Assembly (NCBI GenBank): GCA_024138015.1
Contig: JAMXBB010000010.1
Coordinates: 7,466,839 to 7,530,838, forward strand
DNA from: Lumnitzera littorea
Lineage: Eukaryota > Streptophyta > Magnoliopsida > Myrtales > Combretaceae
Length of the DNA: 64,000 nt
Direction: 5' to 3'
Part shown: piece by piece, positions 39,290 through 50,900 of the stretch
How the letters are laid out: each line of letters begins with the position of its first letter
How positions within the stretch are numbered: position 1 is the stretch's first letter
Notes under the pieces: model-generated
The model's database searches: none
The model's input: the letters and a program-made list of their open reading frames with translations, nothing else
Told to the model about the DNA's origin: nothing
Translations under genes and position numbers: made by a program

Positions 39290-39540
39290 GTGTCAAAAAA
39301 ATATCCTTTCTAAATCTTAACTATAAGATACATATTTTTATACGTATCTTTTTTAAATCTTAACCGCAACATACGTTTCTTAATATGTATCTTTTTCAAA
39401 TCTAAACTGTAAGATACGTATCTCGATAAATCTTAACTGTAAGATATGTATCTTTTCCAAATCTCAACCGTATAATACGTATCTCAATATAATCTAGATA
39501 CGCATCTCATCTGCAAGATATGCTAAAGATATGTTTATTT
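39290..39540 (-). repeat. Minisatellite around GATACGTATC, right arm
   Basis: Five to six units (minus strand AAGATACGTATCTTACAG-like), i.e. possibly one more than in the left arm. Spacing is about 35-45 bp. Confidence 0.72.
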
Positions 39541-40145
39541 TTTCATTAAAAAAAACACAATTTTATTGAAAACTTAATTTAACTAAATTTTATTGGAATT
39601 ATCTAAAAATATCGTGCAATATAATAATAAAAAACCTGCACTTAAAATAAAGTAAATTAGTAAAATAAAATTGAACTAACTAATAAAATAAATAAAATAA
39701 AATAATTTTTAACTACACAAACTAAGTCGTGTGTGTTCGTTGTGCCCGTTGATCGTGCGTAATGTGTATCATCTGTGTCGCGTGTGGTGTGCAATGATTG
39801 AGAATGCGCTATCAGCGTGGTGTTAAGGAGTCGAGCAAGCGATTAAGTGGAATTGGGACTTTGGTGATTAAGGGATTTGTTAGATGGATCATGTTCGGTC
39901 CAAGTTGCTGTATAGTCGAGCGTGGATTGCGTCAGGAGACTGCACGAACATCGTGCTATTGGAGATTGAATCAAATTAGTATACGTACGTATGAATTGTG
40001 GGATGATCAAAGGCTATCAGGGTTGAAGCTCGTCAGATTAGATTCAATGGATTGTTGAAGTTCGGTTAGCTTCGTGGATTGTCAGGGGCTTTAGACAATT
40101 TGCCGTTAGATTTTGGATGTTTGTCAAGCTTCGTACTGGACGTCA

Positions 40146-40307
40146 GGCTTCGAATTGGAAATTGAAGTTCGGATTGGACATCTTTGGAATTGGATTTCAG
40201 GCTTCAAATTGGAAATTAGAGTTCAGATTGGACATCTTTGGATTTGGGCTTCAAGCTTCGAATTGGAAATTGGAGTTCCGATTATGGCTTTGTGGAAATT
40301 TGGAAAG
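40146..40307 (+). repeat. 54-bp tandem repeat, three units
   Basis: Units start at 40146, 40200 and 40254, each opening GGCTTCGAATTGGAAATT or close. The period is a multiple of three, so two open frames cross it, but neither resembles a protein and no matching array was seen in the left arm. Confidence 0.9.
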
Positions 40308-40959
40308 TTGGAATTCATCTGGCTTTGCAGAAATTTGGAATTAATTGTAGGAATAAAAAAAAAGTCCCCAACATTACATACTGACTAGTTATTTATAAAC
40401 CTAAAATCAAATCTTTCGTATAAAAAAAACTAAAGATACGATTACAATTACGATTCTTCAAGAATTTACTCTAATTTCTAGAAACCCTACTTATATTGGA
40501 CTTTCTATTTTTTTAAGGCCCGATCCGGCCCAATTAGAGATAGCTCAATAATTTATTTAATAAATCATAAGTCTATTTCAACCCAATATAAATTAGATAA
40601 AAATCTACTTTAAATCAAACTAAGCCAAAATTATTTTAATAAAACCCAACTCTTAAGATTTATTAAATTAATCACATATTGTTATTTGATTTGATATTAA
40701 ATAATCCAACGCGACTCGACTCGACTCGATATGACATAACTTAACTCAATATGATTCGATTTAATACGTTACGATTTGACTCAATATGATACGACAATAC
40801 TTGATATGGCTCTCTTTTTTTATTTATTTTCTTTTTTTTTATTATTTTTTAACCCAGCTCAAATAAAACGAAAATGAAAAATAGCAAAAATGAGGTGTCT
40901 ACACCCTATGTTAAATAAGTTTTATTGTATTGCTCTAACCTATCAATCCATTTTTTATT

Positions 40960-42250
40960 AGTCTATTTCAAGTGTACCTAATCAAGTTATAGTATAGTAA
41001 AACGTATTGAAGTCTAAGTGTCGGTCCCACAAGAAACCATAACTAAGGGAAACCCTAGATTACTTGCAATTTATCCTAAATCACCAATTATCTAACTTAA
41101 TAATTTATAATAATTCTAATTATCAATAAATAAGGAACAATAAATAACATAAGAACAATTAAAATAAACAAGACTAAATAAAATACATAAGATTCATTGA
41201 ATTAAAGAAACATATAATCCTTAGTTAATCTTGTTATTTACTACCTAATCTATGTGACTTTTCAATCTTAATTGTGATTTCAGACCGTGGAGATTCCTAG
41301 AATGAACTAACCAAACTCGCATCTCTAGCTAACTTCTAACCTTAGGTCTATTCTACCCGAATTACTTTTGTAGTAATGTATCTCAAGAGCATATTACGAC
41401 CTTGAATCCCTCTATTAAGTCGTCTTAATTTGGAGGAATCAAATAGCTAAACATTTTAATATGTCAATTCCTTCTAATTACACATGTCTGTCATATTATA
41501 AAATCTCGCAAACTCTATAACAAACTCACACATTAATTCAATAACCAATAATATTGAATTAAAGACAAACAATGTAAGGTAAATAGATCAAAAAATACAA
41601 TATCATAGATTGAAATAAATAAACAGTGATATAAAAATATCAAAAGTCACAAATTTGGAGTTCAATAATGATTTACTAAGAATGATTAAAATAACAACAT
41701 AATAGAAAAGAGATAAAAAGTAATAGAGAATCCCCTATTATTTTACCTTATCGACTCTTCTCTAAAGAGGCTCTCTTTTCAAACCTAAACCTAAATATCT
41801 ATCTATAAGGAATAGACATAAATTTATAAAGAAAACTTGCCAAAATAGAATATTTACAAATAATAGAACCACCATGCTCGAGGATCACGATGGCATGGTC
41901 TTATACTTTGTCTAAAAATCTTTAATTTCAATGGAAATTAATAATAAAAGGTCTATGGCCAAGGAATATAGTCGTAATCTTCACCTATAGTTCTCTTTAG
42001 ACTTCATTCCTTACTTGAATTCTTTCGCTTCAATTCCTTGACCAATGCATCTCTTCAATTAAGCTCCAAAATTTCATCAAAATCTTTGAAATTTCATTGG
42101 ACACTTCCAAAATTAGTGTAAATAAAATATTAACGAATTAAGCTCTAAATCACTATAAAATTAACTCGATTAGTATATAAAATCATACAAAATTATCCTA
42201 AAATTTCTATGCTAAATGAGTGCTATCATCTTTTCTCTCTTAAACATTTG
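40960..42250 (-). mobile_element. LTR-like family F/G, minus-strand copy
   Basis: On the minus strand it ends with TTGTGGGACCGACACTTAG ... TAGGTACACTTG (about 41035-40970). The plus-strand copy at 58.86-60.0 kb has GAGGGATCGACTCGG ... TAGGTGCACTTGC in the same place. A second shared landmark is a CCATG..ATCGTG-type dyad (41868-41905; plus-strand copy 58960-59053). This kind of 'GGGATCGAC...GTGCACTTG' word is familiar from the flanks of plant gypsy elements (inference). Ends were not located. Confidence 0.5.
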
Positions 42251-42522
42251 ATGACTACTATAACCTTTTTTAGAAGATAAGCAAATAATCTTTTCATGTT
42301 GGCTAATACTTAAGTCTAACCATCTTTTCTCTTTGATCCTCATACAATGGTTTGTAAAACTTAGTAACGATCAACAAAATGTGGTTTATTTCTATTAGGC
42401 TTTTGTATCTAACTCAAATGAGCCTATGGCATATAATAAAAAGGAGAAAATTAGAAACATTAAAAAGATCATTTTCTTAATATACGTATATATGCATTGA
42501 AACAAAGGAAAAAGCAATTAAA

Positions 42523-42625
42523 ACCATTATAGCTTAGTCATATGAATACTGATATCTCAATGGGATTAACCAGGTTTGAATCTTGATCTCCTAAGTTGTG
42601 ATGTAGTTGGCCAAAAAAAAAAAAA
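42523..42625 (+). mobile_element. Candidate tRNA-derived SINE
   Basis: A box-like TAGCTTAGTCA at 42530-42540 (consensus TRGCNNAGYGG) and a B box-like GGTTTGAATCT at 42573-42583 (consensus GGTTCRANTCC) are 43 bases apart, as in tRNA genes. A short body then ends in a 13-base A run (42613-42625). This is the layout of a small plant SINE. No target duplication was found and both boxes have two mismatches, so it may be coincidental. Confidence 0.4.
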
Positions 42626-42720
42626 CGAAAAGAGGACATATATAAAGATAATGCTTAAGTCAAATAGATGAAACATACTTACCCCACCAATTTCTTAATA
42701 AACTTATACAGCTCCCTATT

Positions 42721-43249
42721 GTTTTAATCTAGCCTCCATATTTCCATGTATCATTACTCCAAATTCACTAAACTGACAAAAGATATATAAACATAAAATT
42801 TTATTTTCATCAAATTTCGACAAATAAAAGTATTAAAAAATAAAAGGAAATTCTTATTAAATTAGGTACTATTCATCTAGTTTTGCAAACTATAGGCTAT
42901 TAAATTTGCATTATCCATTCAAAAATTATATCAATCTTCTAGTTTTAATGGTATAAATAGTTGGACATTAGATGGCTGAAAAGAAATTTCCTTTTCTTAC
43001 TCCACTCTATTCTTATGAAACATATTATTCCCATTTTTCCTAATATATTTGTCATATTTTAATCTATAAACGCTCCAACATCACTAAACCGATAAAAGAT
43101 ATAAAGACATGTGCTTTTATTTTCACTATAGATAAAAATAGAAAGAAAATAAAGAAATATTTTTTACTACATTTGTTATATTTGTAGCTCTCCATCCAGA
43201 TAAGTGAGTCATAAGTTATTAAATTTGTATTATCCATTAAAAAATTAAA
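42721..43249. repeat. Dispersed repeat R1, tandem units of about 316 bp
   Basis: The word CACTAAAC.GA.AAAAGATAT recurs at 42766 and 43082, and other words (TATTAAATTTG.ATTATCCATT) recur with it. The same arrangement is found at 51150-51690. R1 continues after the inserted MITE at 44443 (words ...TTTAGACATACATAATAT at about 44472-44489). Confidence 0.7.
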
Positions 43250-43522
43250 GGGAAAAATACATTTTTAAGCCCTACCATTTGACCGCTTTCTTATGTTAGT
43301 TCTAAACACTTTTTTTTTTCCCTATTCAAGTTCTTATCATCCTTAAGTATTTATAAAAGAGGGCATTTTCTAACACTATTAACTTTTCCATCTACTTTTG
43401 CCACATGACATTGATTGATTGGTTGAAACAATTGATTTAAATGAATAATATAATTAAGTATATGTCAATCAAGTAAACTAATAGAAATGGAAAATTAAAA
43501 AGAGAAAGAAATTCCAAAAGTT

Positions 43523-43524
<2 letters not shown>

Positions 43525-43560
<36 letters not shown>
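43525..43560. repeat. (AG)18 microsatellite at inner edge of left arm
   Basis: Thirty-six bases of perfect AG. Its counterpart is the TC run at 44147-44167, as expected if the ancestral arm already carried a GA tract. Confidence 0.95.
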
Positions 43561-43564
<4 letters not shown>

Positions 43565-44146
43565 CATCCAAAAAGAAGAAAAGAACCCAATCCAAAAACG
43601 CAAAAATGGAGAGGATGAAGATGAATTGCACCTTACCAATAACAAAGAACATAGCTTGCATTAGATGAAAAAGGATGAATCAATCAACTTGGATTGAGAA
43701 GATGAAAGAGAGGACAACTAAACTTAAAGAACTCCCTTTGTGCTAGAAGAGAAAAGATCATACATTCCTCATTTTGAAGTTAAAAATATAAGAAAGAATA
43801 AGCTAAGTCTTATACTAAGAACTCGAAGAATCACAAGAAGATAAGAGTATAAGGTAATTCGTCACAATGAGAACTAAAGAAAAAATCAAAACTTGACTAA
43901 CAATAAAGCTACAAAAAGATCAAGATGATAAAAGTTCTTTAGAACTAAATAATTACAAATATGAGAAAAGAAAACTAAAAGGAAAGTTTTAATGAATGAC
44001 AATAGAAAAAGATTAAATACCTAAATCTATAACAGCTATTTGGGTATTCATTACCAAAAATAAATAGGAAATATCAAATCACAACTATTTGGGTATTCGT
44101 AAAGATGGTGATACAATTTGAGTGTACATCCTTTGGGACATGTTTA

Positions 44147-44167
44147 TCTCTCTCTCTCTCTCTCTCT
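44147..44167. repeat. (TC)n microsatellite at inner edge of right arm
   Basis: About 21 bases of alternating TC, mirror partner of the AG run in the other arm but shorter. Confidence 0.93.
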
Positions 44168-44883
44168 TTTTTAATCAAACTTTCCTTTTTCTAATTTTTC
44201 CAATTCTTAAAATCATTTTATTAACTTACTTGATATATATATATATATTATTCATCTAAATTAATTATTTGGATCGATGAAATAATGGCACATATTTAAA
44301 ATGGACATAAAAATTAACGATGTTAAAAAAATCCTCATTTATAAGCATTTGAAAACATTGAGAGCTTAAATAGAAAACAAATAAGTTTAAGACTTAAATA
44401 GAAAAGTGGCCAAACATTGAACACTAAAAATGTACTTTTCCTAAAATAAAATTGATCCTATAATTCTAATAATTTAGACATACATAATATTTTTTTTTTC
44501 CAACCTTTGAAGGACCCAAAAGTTTGAGGTGGGTAAAAACAACCTTTTTAAATTTTATTAAAAGTTATGAAGGCATTAAATTTATATCTAATTTGTGGTA
44601 TCAATCAATCTCTTAATATGATAAAATTAATCCTCCACCAAAAGAAAGTAATGAAAAATAGAAATATTTGACTCTTTTTGTAAAACCCAAGTTAAATAAA
44701 TTAATTAATTAAGGGAACTATAGAAAATAAATGGTTTATTATTTTTAAACATCAAGTGCCATAAGTAATATGGTCTAGAAAAAAAATAATTAATTTCCCC
44801 ATTATCCATAATGTCTCCCACTTCTCCTATATTTTTATCTCACAACAAAAAACAACAAAACAATATTTTTCCGAAACAGAAAC

Positions 44884-44890
44884 TATATAA
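44884..44890 (+). promoter_or_regulatory. TATA box of unit B
   Basis: TATATAA in ACTATATAAAACTCC, about 205 bases inside the LTR start, a normal position for an LTR promoter. Confidence 0.45.
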
Positions 44891-45524
44891 AACTCCTTTT
44901 AAACTCAAAGCCAAAAATTTGGATTTGGGGGCTAACGCACAACAAAACTAACAAATCTTCAAGAAAAAATAAGGATACAACAATATTAAGTAAGTCATTT
45001 ACCTATCTAACATAGAAATTCGTTTTTCTTCAAGAAGATGTCATAAAAACTATAAAAGTCTTTGTCTTACAACTTCAACGTATTATAATTTGAGTTTTAG
45101 GTCTTTTTTTATCAAGGATTACACGTAAGTATCGTTTTTGTCCTTATTTCTTTAAAGAATTCCTAGTTTTATTGTTTTAGTCAAGGTTTAGCGATGGCGG
45201 TTGACAAAGTAAATGTGAACAAAGGTAATATAATTGCGACGTAGACTACACGTTGGTAATGTTGTGGACTGGTGTTAGTGTATGCAGTGTCGGACATGTA
45301 CGTGTGCAATGTCTAGCATACATGAATTATAGTATTGTGTGCGTGTCGTATGTGTTTGTATACTTAGCGTGTGTGTGTTCTTAGCGTATGTATGTGTGTC
45401 TCAATTGTGTAGGGAAGGTACGACAGAGAGAGTAAACATGTATGAGTGTATATGTATGAGATGTGTTGTGTGTGTGAGTATATGGAGGAAGGGGATAAAG
45501 GAAAAAGAGTGTAACTGTGTGTAT

Positions 45525-45544
45525 GTGTGTGTGTGTGTGTGTGT
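45525..45544. repeat. (GT)10 microsatellite in a TG-rich tract
   Basis: Perfect GT run within a wider TG/TATG-rich tract (45290-45720). Open frames on both strands here (78 and 67 codons) are products of the repeat. Confidence 0.9.
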
Positions 45545-46880
45545 AAGATGTGAAAGAGGGGAAGAAAGGGACTAAAAAAAGCAATGAGATAAGAGGGGAA
45601 GTGTTGAGAGGGAGAGAATTAATATTATATTATTATGTTATATATATGTATATATGTATATAATACGTGTTGTCCGCGTACACGCATAAGTGTTGGTGTG
45701 TATATATTATAGAATGTTGAAAAGTATATGAAAGAATATGAAAAGATATGTAGAGTATGGTTTGAAAACTTAGATGTTGAGGCAAAGGGTTGAACTAAAA
45801 TAAAAAAAGTGTTGAGTTGAGTTGAGTTGAGTTAAGAATTAATGAAATAAGTTTTAAATCTACTATTTGTATTTGTGACCAAGTGTTAGGAGTCGCGTGG
45901 TGATGGATCTCGTTGAGATAGGAGTACTAAGTATAGGATACATGTTTGATGGACGTGTATGTTAAGCTAGTTTATATAAATTAGACTAAATTGAAACTTA
46001 AACTTAATTGTTTGCTAATTGTACTTGACTTCGACCATCCATTGGTCAAGTATTGGTGAAGCACCTAACAATCTCTGTACGACACTATCCCTTGTAAAGT
46101 CCCGCACTAAAATTACTTAAGTAAATCTAGGATGGTTTTGCTACTCGGGTGTTGAGGAGTACCCAATACTAATACTTATGCAGTATTTATATATTACGTG
46201 TTAGACTGTACTGTTTGTAGGTTTAAATGGAAATATTAAAACTGTTGCTTGCTACATTAATAATGGTACTCGTGTGTGTGTGCTTGATTGGTTACTTATG
46301 TTTCACACACATGTGTATGGTATCCTATACTGAATGTTAGTTCACCTTATGAGGATTGTTATTGTCAATTGTAAGGTCAAGTTATGAAGAATGCGATGAG
46401 AGTTATGCTAAGGATTCTAGTTATGACTATCTTTACTGTAATGAGGAAGGAGACTTACTATTACGATGATGGAGTTACTAGGAGTGAACTTTGAGGATTT
46501 ATGTTTATTTCTATTGTAATTATTTATTTATGAGATTTATGTGATTATGGAGTCGCTTATGACTCTTGTTGCTAATTTTAGTAGTCAAACTATTGTTGGA
46601 GCTATGAGACTTCAGTTTATGAGTTACTGTCTTTTCGTGATCTAGGTTATGGAGTTATGATAGTTTTTTGGTTATGTTATTATACTTGGCTATAAAAATT
46701 GAGTAATTGGCATTTTACTCTAATAGCATTTTTGAGGTTATTTCTTATGAGTTGGTAGGTTTAATGAACAATTATGCTTTGTAACGGGTATATGAATTCT
46801 TGTATGCCTTAGCATGTTTTGCTTTAGGGTCAACATGTGGCAGAGTTATTGTGTCCTAGATTTTAAGACATTATACTTTT

Positions 46881-47780
46881 GCCTTTTTTATATGCAATCT
46901 ATAGATTAATAACCTTTCTTAGCCACATGAAGAATGATTGCATTAAATGTAATCATTAATTTTTGAATCCTTTTAATAATGTATAATATTGGTAAAAAAA
47001 AAAATATATAATAAGTTTAGTAAGGTTTACATACATCGTTAAGCCAAGGACCAACTGTAAGTAAGTTCTTTTCTTTTCTTTTTTTTTTTTATATGGTCAG
47101 AGAACAAAAACTTCAATTCATTAACAAAAATCAAATATACATCTCGAAGAGAGAAAGTTGAGGAGATGGGGAGCATAGACACAAACCAATGAGGTCACAT
47201 CTCTTGATTTAAAAGCGAATACTAACAACCTTTTAGCAATAACAAATATTCTTCCAAGAGAACGAAGAACTGGTACTCTAATAAGAGAAAATACCCACAA
47301 AGGTATAGGACACAAAAATAATAAAAAACAAAAAAAAAATTTGTAAAATCTAATAGCTCCCACATTCTACTACAATAAAGTTGATCCCTTGCTAAGCACC
47401 ATTAAATACTTTCCCTAATTCTTCTTGCAAAACTAGAGCTTCATATTGTTAGTAATAATGAACACACCCCTATAAAGTCAACAGCAAAAATCCTTAGCTT
47501 CTATTAAGTAAGCTTTAACAAGCTGGTGTTTAGATTTGGAAAAAAGCAGAAAAAGAATCTTACTAGGTTATAGAAGTGAAGATGAAGGGGAAGAGGGAAA
47601 AAAATAAAGAAGATGGATAGCTAGATAAAGGCAACTAGCAATATGGTTAAACTCTTAGGTTTTTGGCTAAGAGGAAAAGAGAATAGAATAAAGAGAAAAA
47701 AAAAAGGTTACACTATGAATACGTTCGATCTATTAATTTTACAACACATCGATTTTAAACCATAATCCGAACCTTGCTCC
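46881..47780. other. No gene recognised
   Basis: AT-rich DNA; the minus-strand 80-codon frame at 47121-47363 has no recognised motif. The right end (from about 47780) begins R1-like sequence. Confidence 0.4.
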
Positions 47781-47829
47781 AATGCTATAAGCTCTCTCAT
47801 ATTTATTCTTTTTAGTTAAAATACCTTAC

Positions 47830-47941
47830 CAAATACAACATCGTATCTACATGGATGAAAGAAATTCCCTTTTTTCACTCCACCCTACTCTTACAAAAAT
47901 TGTTATATATTTCTATTTAATCATTTTATTTCCATCTAAAA
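47830..47941. repeat. R1 repeat, part left of unit D
   Basis: Words such as GGATGAAAGAAATTCCC and CACTCCACCCTACTCTTA match 42970-43010 of the other R1 copy. The repeat resumes at 51150 on the far side of unit D. Confidence 0.6.
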
Positions 47942-50900
47942 TGTAAACCCCATAGTTTAGCAAATAGGTTCTAAATATCTAGTTTTAAGGTGTTCATGAA
48001 AATAGTCTGTTTGAGTTAGATTCTTGTGATTTGGCTATAGGAGGTAGTTGAAAAAACCCTATAGGTATGGATTTCAATATATATATGAACACATACACAC
48101 GCGCATGCACACACGTACATACACACACAATAAAATTATAATATAGTTAAAAGGTTAATTATGAATATATTATTCACTATTTATAAGAATTGCATGATTT
48201 GGGTTTTAATAATTAATAAGTTTTATAAATAAATTATTTAAATAATATAACGTATAAAATGACATGAAACAATATCTAGGAATATGTATATACACTAGAT
48301 ATACTTTATATGTATAGATATATTACCCATAATTAATAAAACCCTTAATAGATATAATATACTAAAATTAATTAGCATTATGATAAAAAAAGGTGAATAC
48401 AATATAATGTGGTAACATAGAATGGTGCTAAATTAGATGTTGCAACAAGGAGTGAACATACCAAATTAGTTATATGACACTTGATACTGACTATCACATT
48501 AAAAAAAAAAAAAAACAAAACAAAAAACCAATAGAAGAGAATTTAACATACGTAAGGACACATGAATAATTCTATCCCCACTTTTCTACTATGAATTATT
48601 CTTCTCACTTCTATTTCTAACTTTAGTCATGGACTAGGGAATTTATAGAAAACTTAAAAAGGATATAAAAGAGATTATAGTAGAATATGGAGAATATGAG
48701 TAGTAGTTGGCTAAGGTTAGTTATAGGGGATAAGCACCACTTGACACAAAATCATCACTAACTTATAGTAAAGCTACCCTTACATCCAGCAACATTGCTT
48801 GTTTAAATGGTGAACGAATTCTCTTGCATTAATGAGTCTTGAAAATTGATCTAATTTTTATTAAATTACTTAAAATACTAAATTAAGTTAGAAAATTCTA
48901 TTCTTATGCCATTTTTGTATGTAAAATCATAGAAAGATATTGTTTTAATGAAATTTAGTTGTTTTATGCACCATCATAAGAACAAACCAAAACTAAATGA
49001 TGTAGTTTTGATTTTGAAACCTCCGTAACTATTCTATGATAACTATATTGATGCTATACAAAATATAAGTCAAGGGAATCTTGCATTAGATGCACAAAAC
49101 CATATAAAAATTTTAACAAAACTACTCTCTTCTATTTTGTTAGTTTTTGAGCTCATAAATCATGATTAAATTGGAACTAATGTGATTATATTTGATTTTC
49201 TTCAAGAAATTACTTGATCTAGTTGCTTTAGGATGTAATTTAATAAGGAATGGTGATTTTGGAATTAATTTGATAAATGGAAGCAGTGGATTTTAAGAAT
49301 ATGCAAGTTCAGTGACTAAAATCTTAAAATTTCCTAATGAGAGACTTTGTTATTTCAATTAAATAAGGGAATTAAACGTAGTTTTCCATAGAAGTGTGAT
49401 TAAACAAAGGTTAAAGTAGAAGTTGATCGTTGGTGCATAATTGAAAGTGAGATGAAATAGTAAAAATTTATTCAAATATGATGGAAAAGTAGGCTCGAAT
49501 CATATCTTCAAGGATTTGCTAAGTAGATATTATACCAAACACTTACTTAGAAACAACTGAGAGAATGTTTATACATAAGCTACAACTAGAATAGATTCAA
49601 AGCATAACTAAGACAATATTTTTAAGGACTTAAGTTAATTAGAGGCAAGGGATGTATCAGAGGGTGATTTAGAGGATGCTTCATAGGATAACATAGATCA
49701 AAGTTGACTTAAAATGACCCTCCTAAACACTAAGTATAAGAATTTCCTAAATTAAGGCTAATAAACTTAATTCTAGGAACAATAAGTAAAATATCGATAA
49801 TTCATATCTTATACTAAAGGTGTCATTTATAGTATACGGACTTCAACGGGGGATTGCTACAGTATCAATGCCTTATAGCATTTTAGAGTGTTGTTTCAGA
49901 ATATTTGGAGACTTTAGTATGTCTTTGTTTATGGTTAAAAATAGTTGTTTATGTGCATGCAATGCATATACTTGAATACTGTTATGCTATTATGAGGGCT
50001 AAGCTCCATGTGGTGCTTGTTGTGTGTAATGCTTTGTCTAAATCGCTTGGAATTGGTCGATTACCCCAAAAACAAACTAACCTAAACTCAACTTCAAACT
50101 TAACCAAACAAACATTACAATCCACTAGAAGATAGTTAGGATTATCAAGTAAAATATCGAAGCCTTCAAAAGAGACCGTCTCTCATCAATATAAATAGTT
50201 AAAATGGTTTTTTCTTCAATCTTAGTCGAACTAAGTTACAAGAGAGAGGTTATAACAAAGTTAAGGTTTGTAGTTCAAAGGTAGTCACGGAGGAGAGTGT
50301 CTCAATTCACAAGCTTGAGTTTAATGGTCTCTTCTTCACCCTTAGTCAAACTAAGTGACAAAAGAGGAGTTATGATAAGGTTAAGGTTTGTAGTTCAAAG
50401 GTACTCATGGAAGAAGGGTATTTCCATTGCCTAAGCTTGAGTTTGGCTTTGATTTGTGGTATTGAGCCAAAGTGAGTAAACTTCTCAACCCAAATTAAAG
50501 TGGGCGTAGTTTCTCTGATTTTACGATGGACCGAACAATGTCACGTGATGGCATTTACTTGATCGTAAATTGCACCTAACTAAATTACTTGACAACCTTA
50601 CTTTGCTTACTATATACACATGCTTCTATTTTTGTCCTATTTACCAAGCTAGTTTGCTCATGCCTTTATAGATTCTCTTGTAGGTCTAAAGCAGTATTTA
50701 AAGATATACCCATTTTTAGATTGGCAACCAACAGGGTTGGTAAGTGAGGATAAAGAAAATATAGTTGAACTTTATGTTTCTTTTTGAAGTTTTTTGTCTT
50801 TTGTAAAACAATTAAGCTACCCTAAGCGACCTAGTAATTTTAGTTTTTTTGTTTATACAATGATATGGAAAGTAAATCTCTTAAACTTGTAAACTCTTCT

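Larger units (their letters stand above)
34652..40903. mobile_element. 6.25-kb inverted-arm element with LTR-like ends
   Basis: One inserted unit beginning TGTAGACACCTCA and ending in its reverse complement TGAGGTGTCTACA, flanked by a perfect 5-bp duplication CCCTA (34647-34651 and 40904-40908). About 2.2 kb inward from each end (34652 to about 36880, and about 38640 to 40903) the two sides are reverse complements, diverged but alignable throughout. About 1.75 kb of non-matching DNA lies between. The TG...CA ends and the 5-bp duplication are those of LTR retrotransposons. Yet LTRs should be direct repeats, and these arms are inverted. The TGTAGACACC start and the GATTAGCGACTCC word in the left arm (about 36770) recall Tat/Ogre-type gypsy elements (from memory). 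No coding domain was found. Confidence 0.8.
38640..40903 (-). repeat. Right inverted arm
   Basis: Reverse complement of the left arm. Minus-strand landmarks in the same order are TGTAGACACCTCA, a GTCGAGTCGAGTCG block (about 40712-40727), the GATACGTATC minisatellite, and TTTGATCCCGGCGAACGGGT (about 39070-39090; more degraded in the left arm as TTTAATCTCGACTAACAGGT). Confidence 0.8.
43250..44442. mobile_element. 1.2-kb inverted-repeat element inserted in R1 (MULE-like MITE)
   Basis: Arms of about 310 bp (43250-43560 and 44147-44442) are reverse complements. The ends are GGGAAAAATACATTTTTA and, on the other strand, AGGAAAAGTACATTTTTA. Nine-base flanks AAAATTAAA (43241-43249) and AAAATAAAA (44443-44451) agree at 8 of 9 positions. 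R1 at 51.6 kb lacks this insert at the matching site, which confirms it. The 9-bp duplication and long arms suggest a Mutator-type non-autonomous element. The interior (43561-44146) is purine-rich with no recognised protein. Confidence 0.78.
44679..46875 (+). mobile_element. LTR-like unit B (probable solo LTR, same family as A)
   Basis: A 2197-bp unit starting TGTAAAACCCAAG and ending GACATTATA (CA changed to TA), flanked by a perfect 5-bp duplication CTTTT (44674-44678 and 46876-46880). It is homologous to unit A. Shared blocks include the start, GATTACACGTAAG (A: GATTACGTGTAAG), the GACCATCCATTGG-type block near 46030, and the 3' block from 46260. A TATA box lies at 44884-44890. The middle (45290-45720) is TG/GT-rich and has no counterpart in A, so it probably expanded in this copy. 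No coding domain. Confidence 0.85.

Noticed and set aside
40113..40388. Repeat protein of 91 or 75 codons
   Set aside because: Two overlapping frames both cross the 54-bp tandem array; openness follows from the array, and the region is inside an inverted arm.
34652..40903. Assembly or cloning hairpin artefact
   Set aside because: The arms differ at many positions and by indels, and the unit is flanked by a 5-bp duplication.
45339..45584. Cys/Val-rich and Thr/His-rich small proteins on opposite strands
   Set aside because: Both are translations of the TG/GT-rich tract inside LTR-like unit B.
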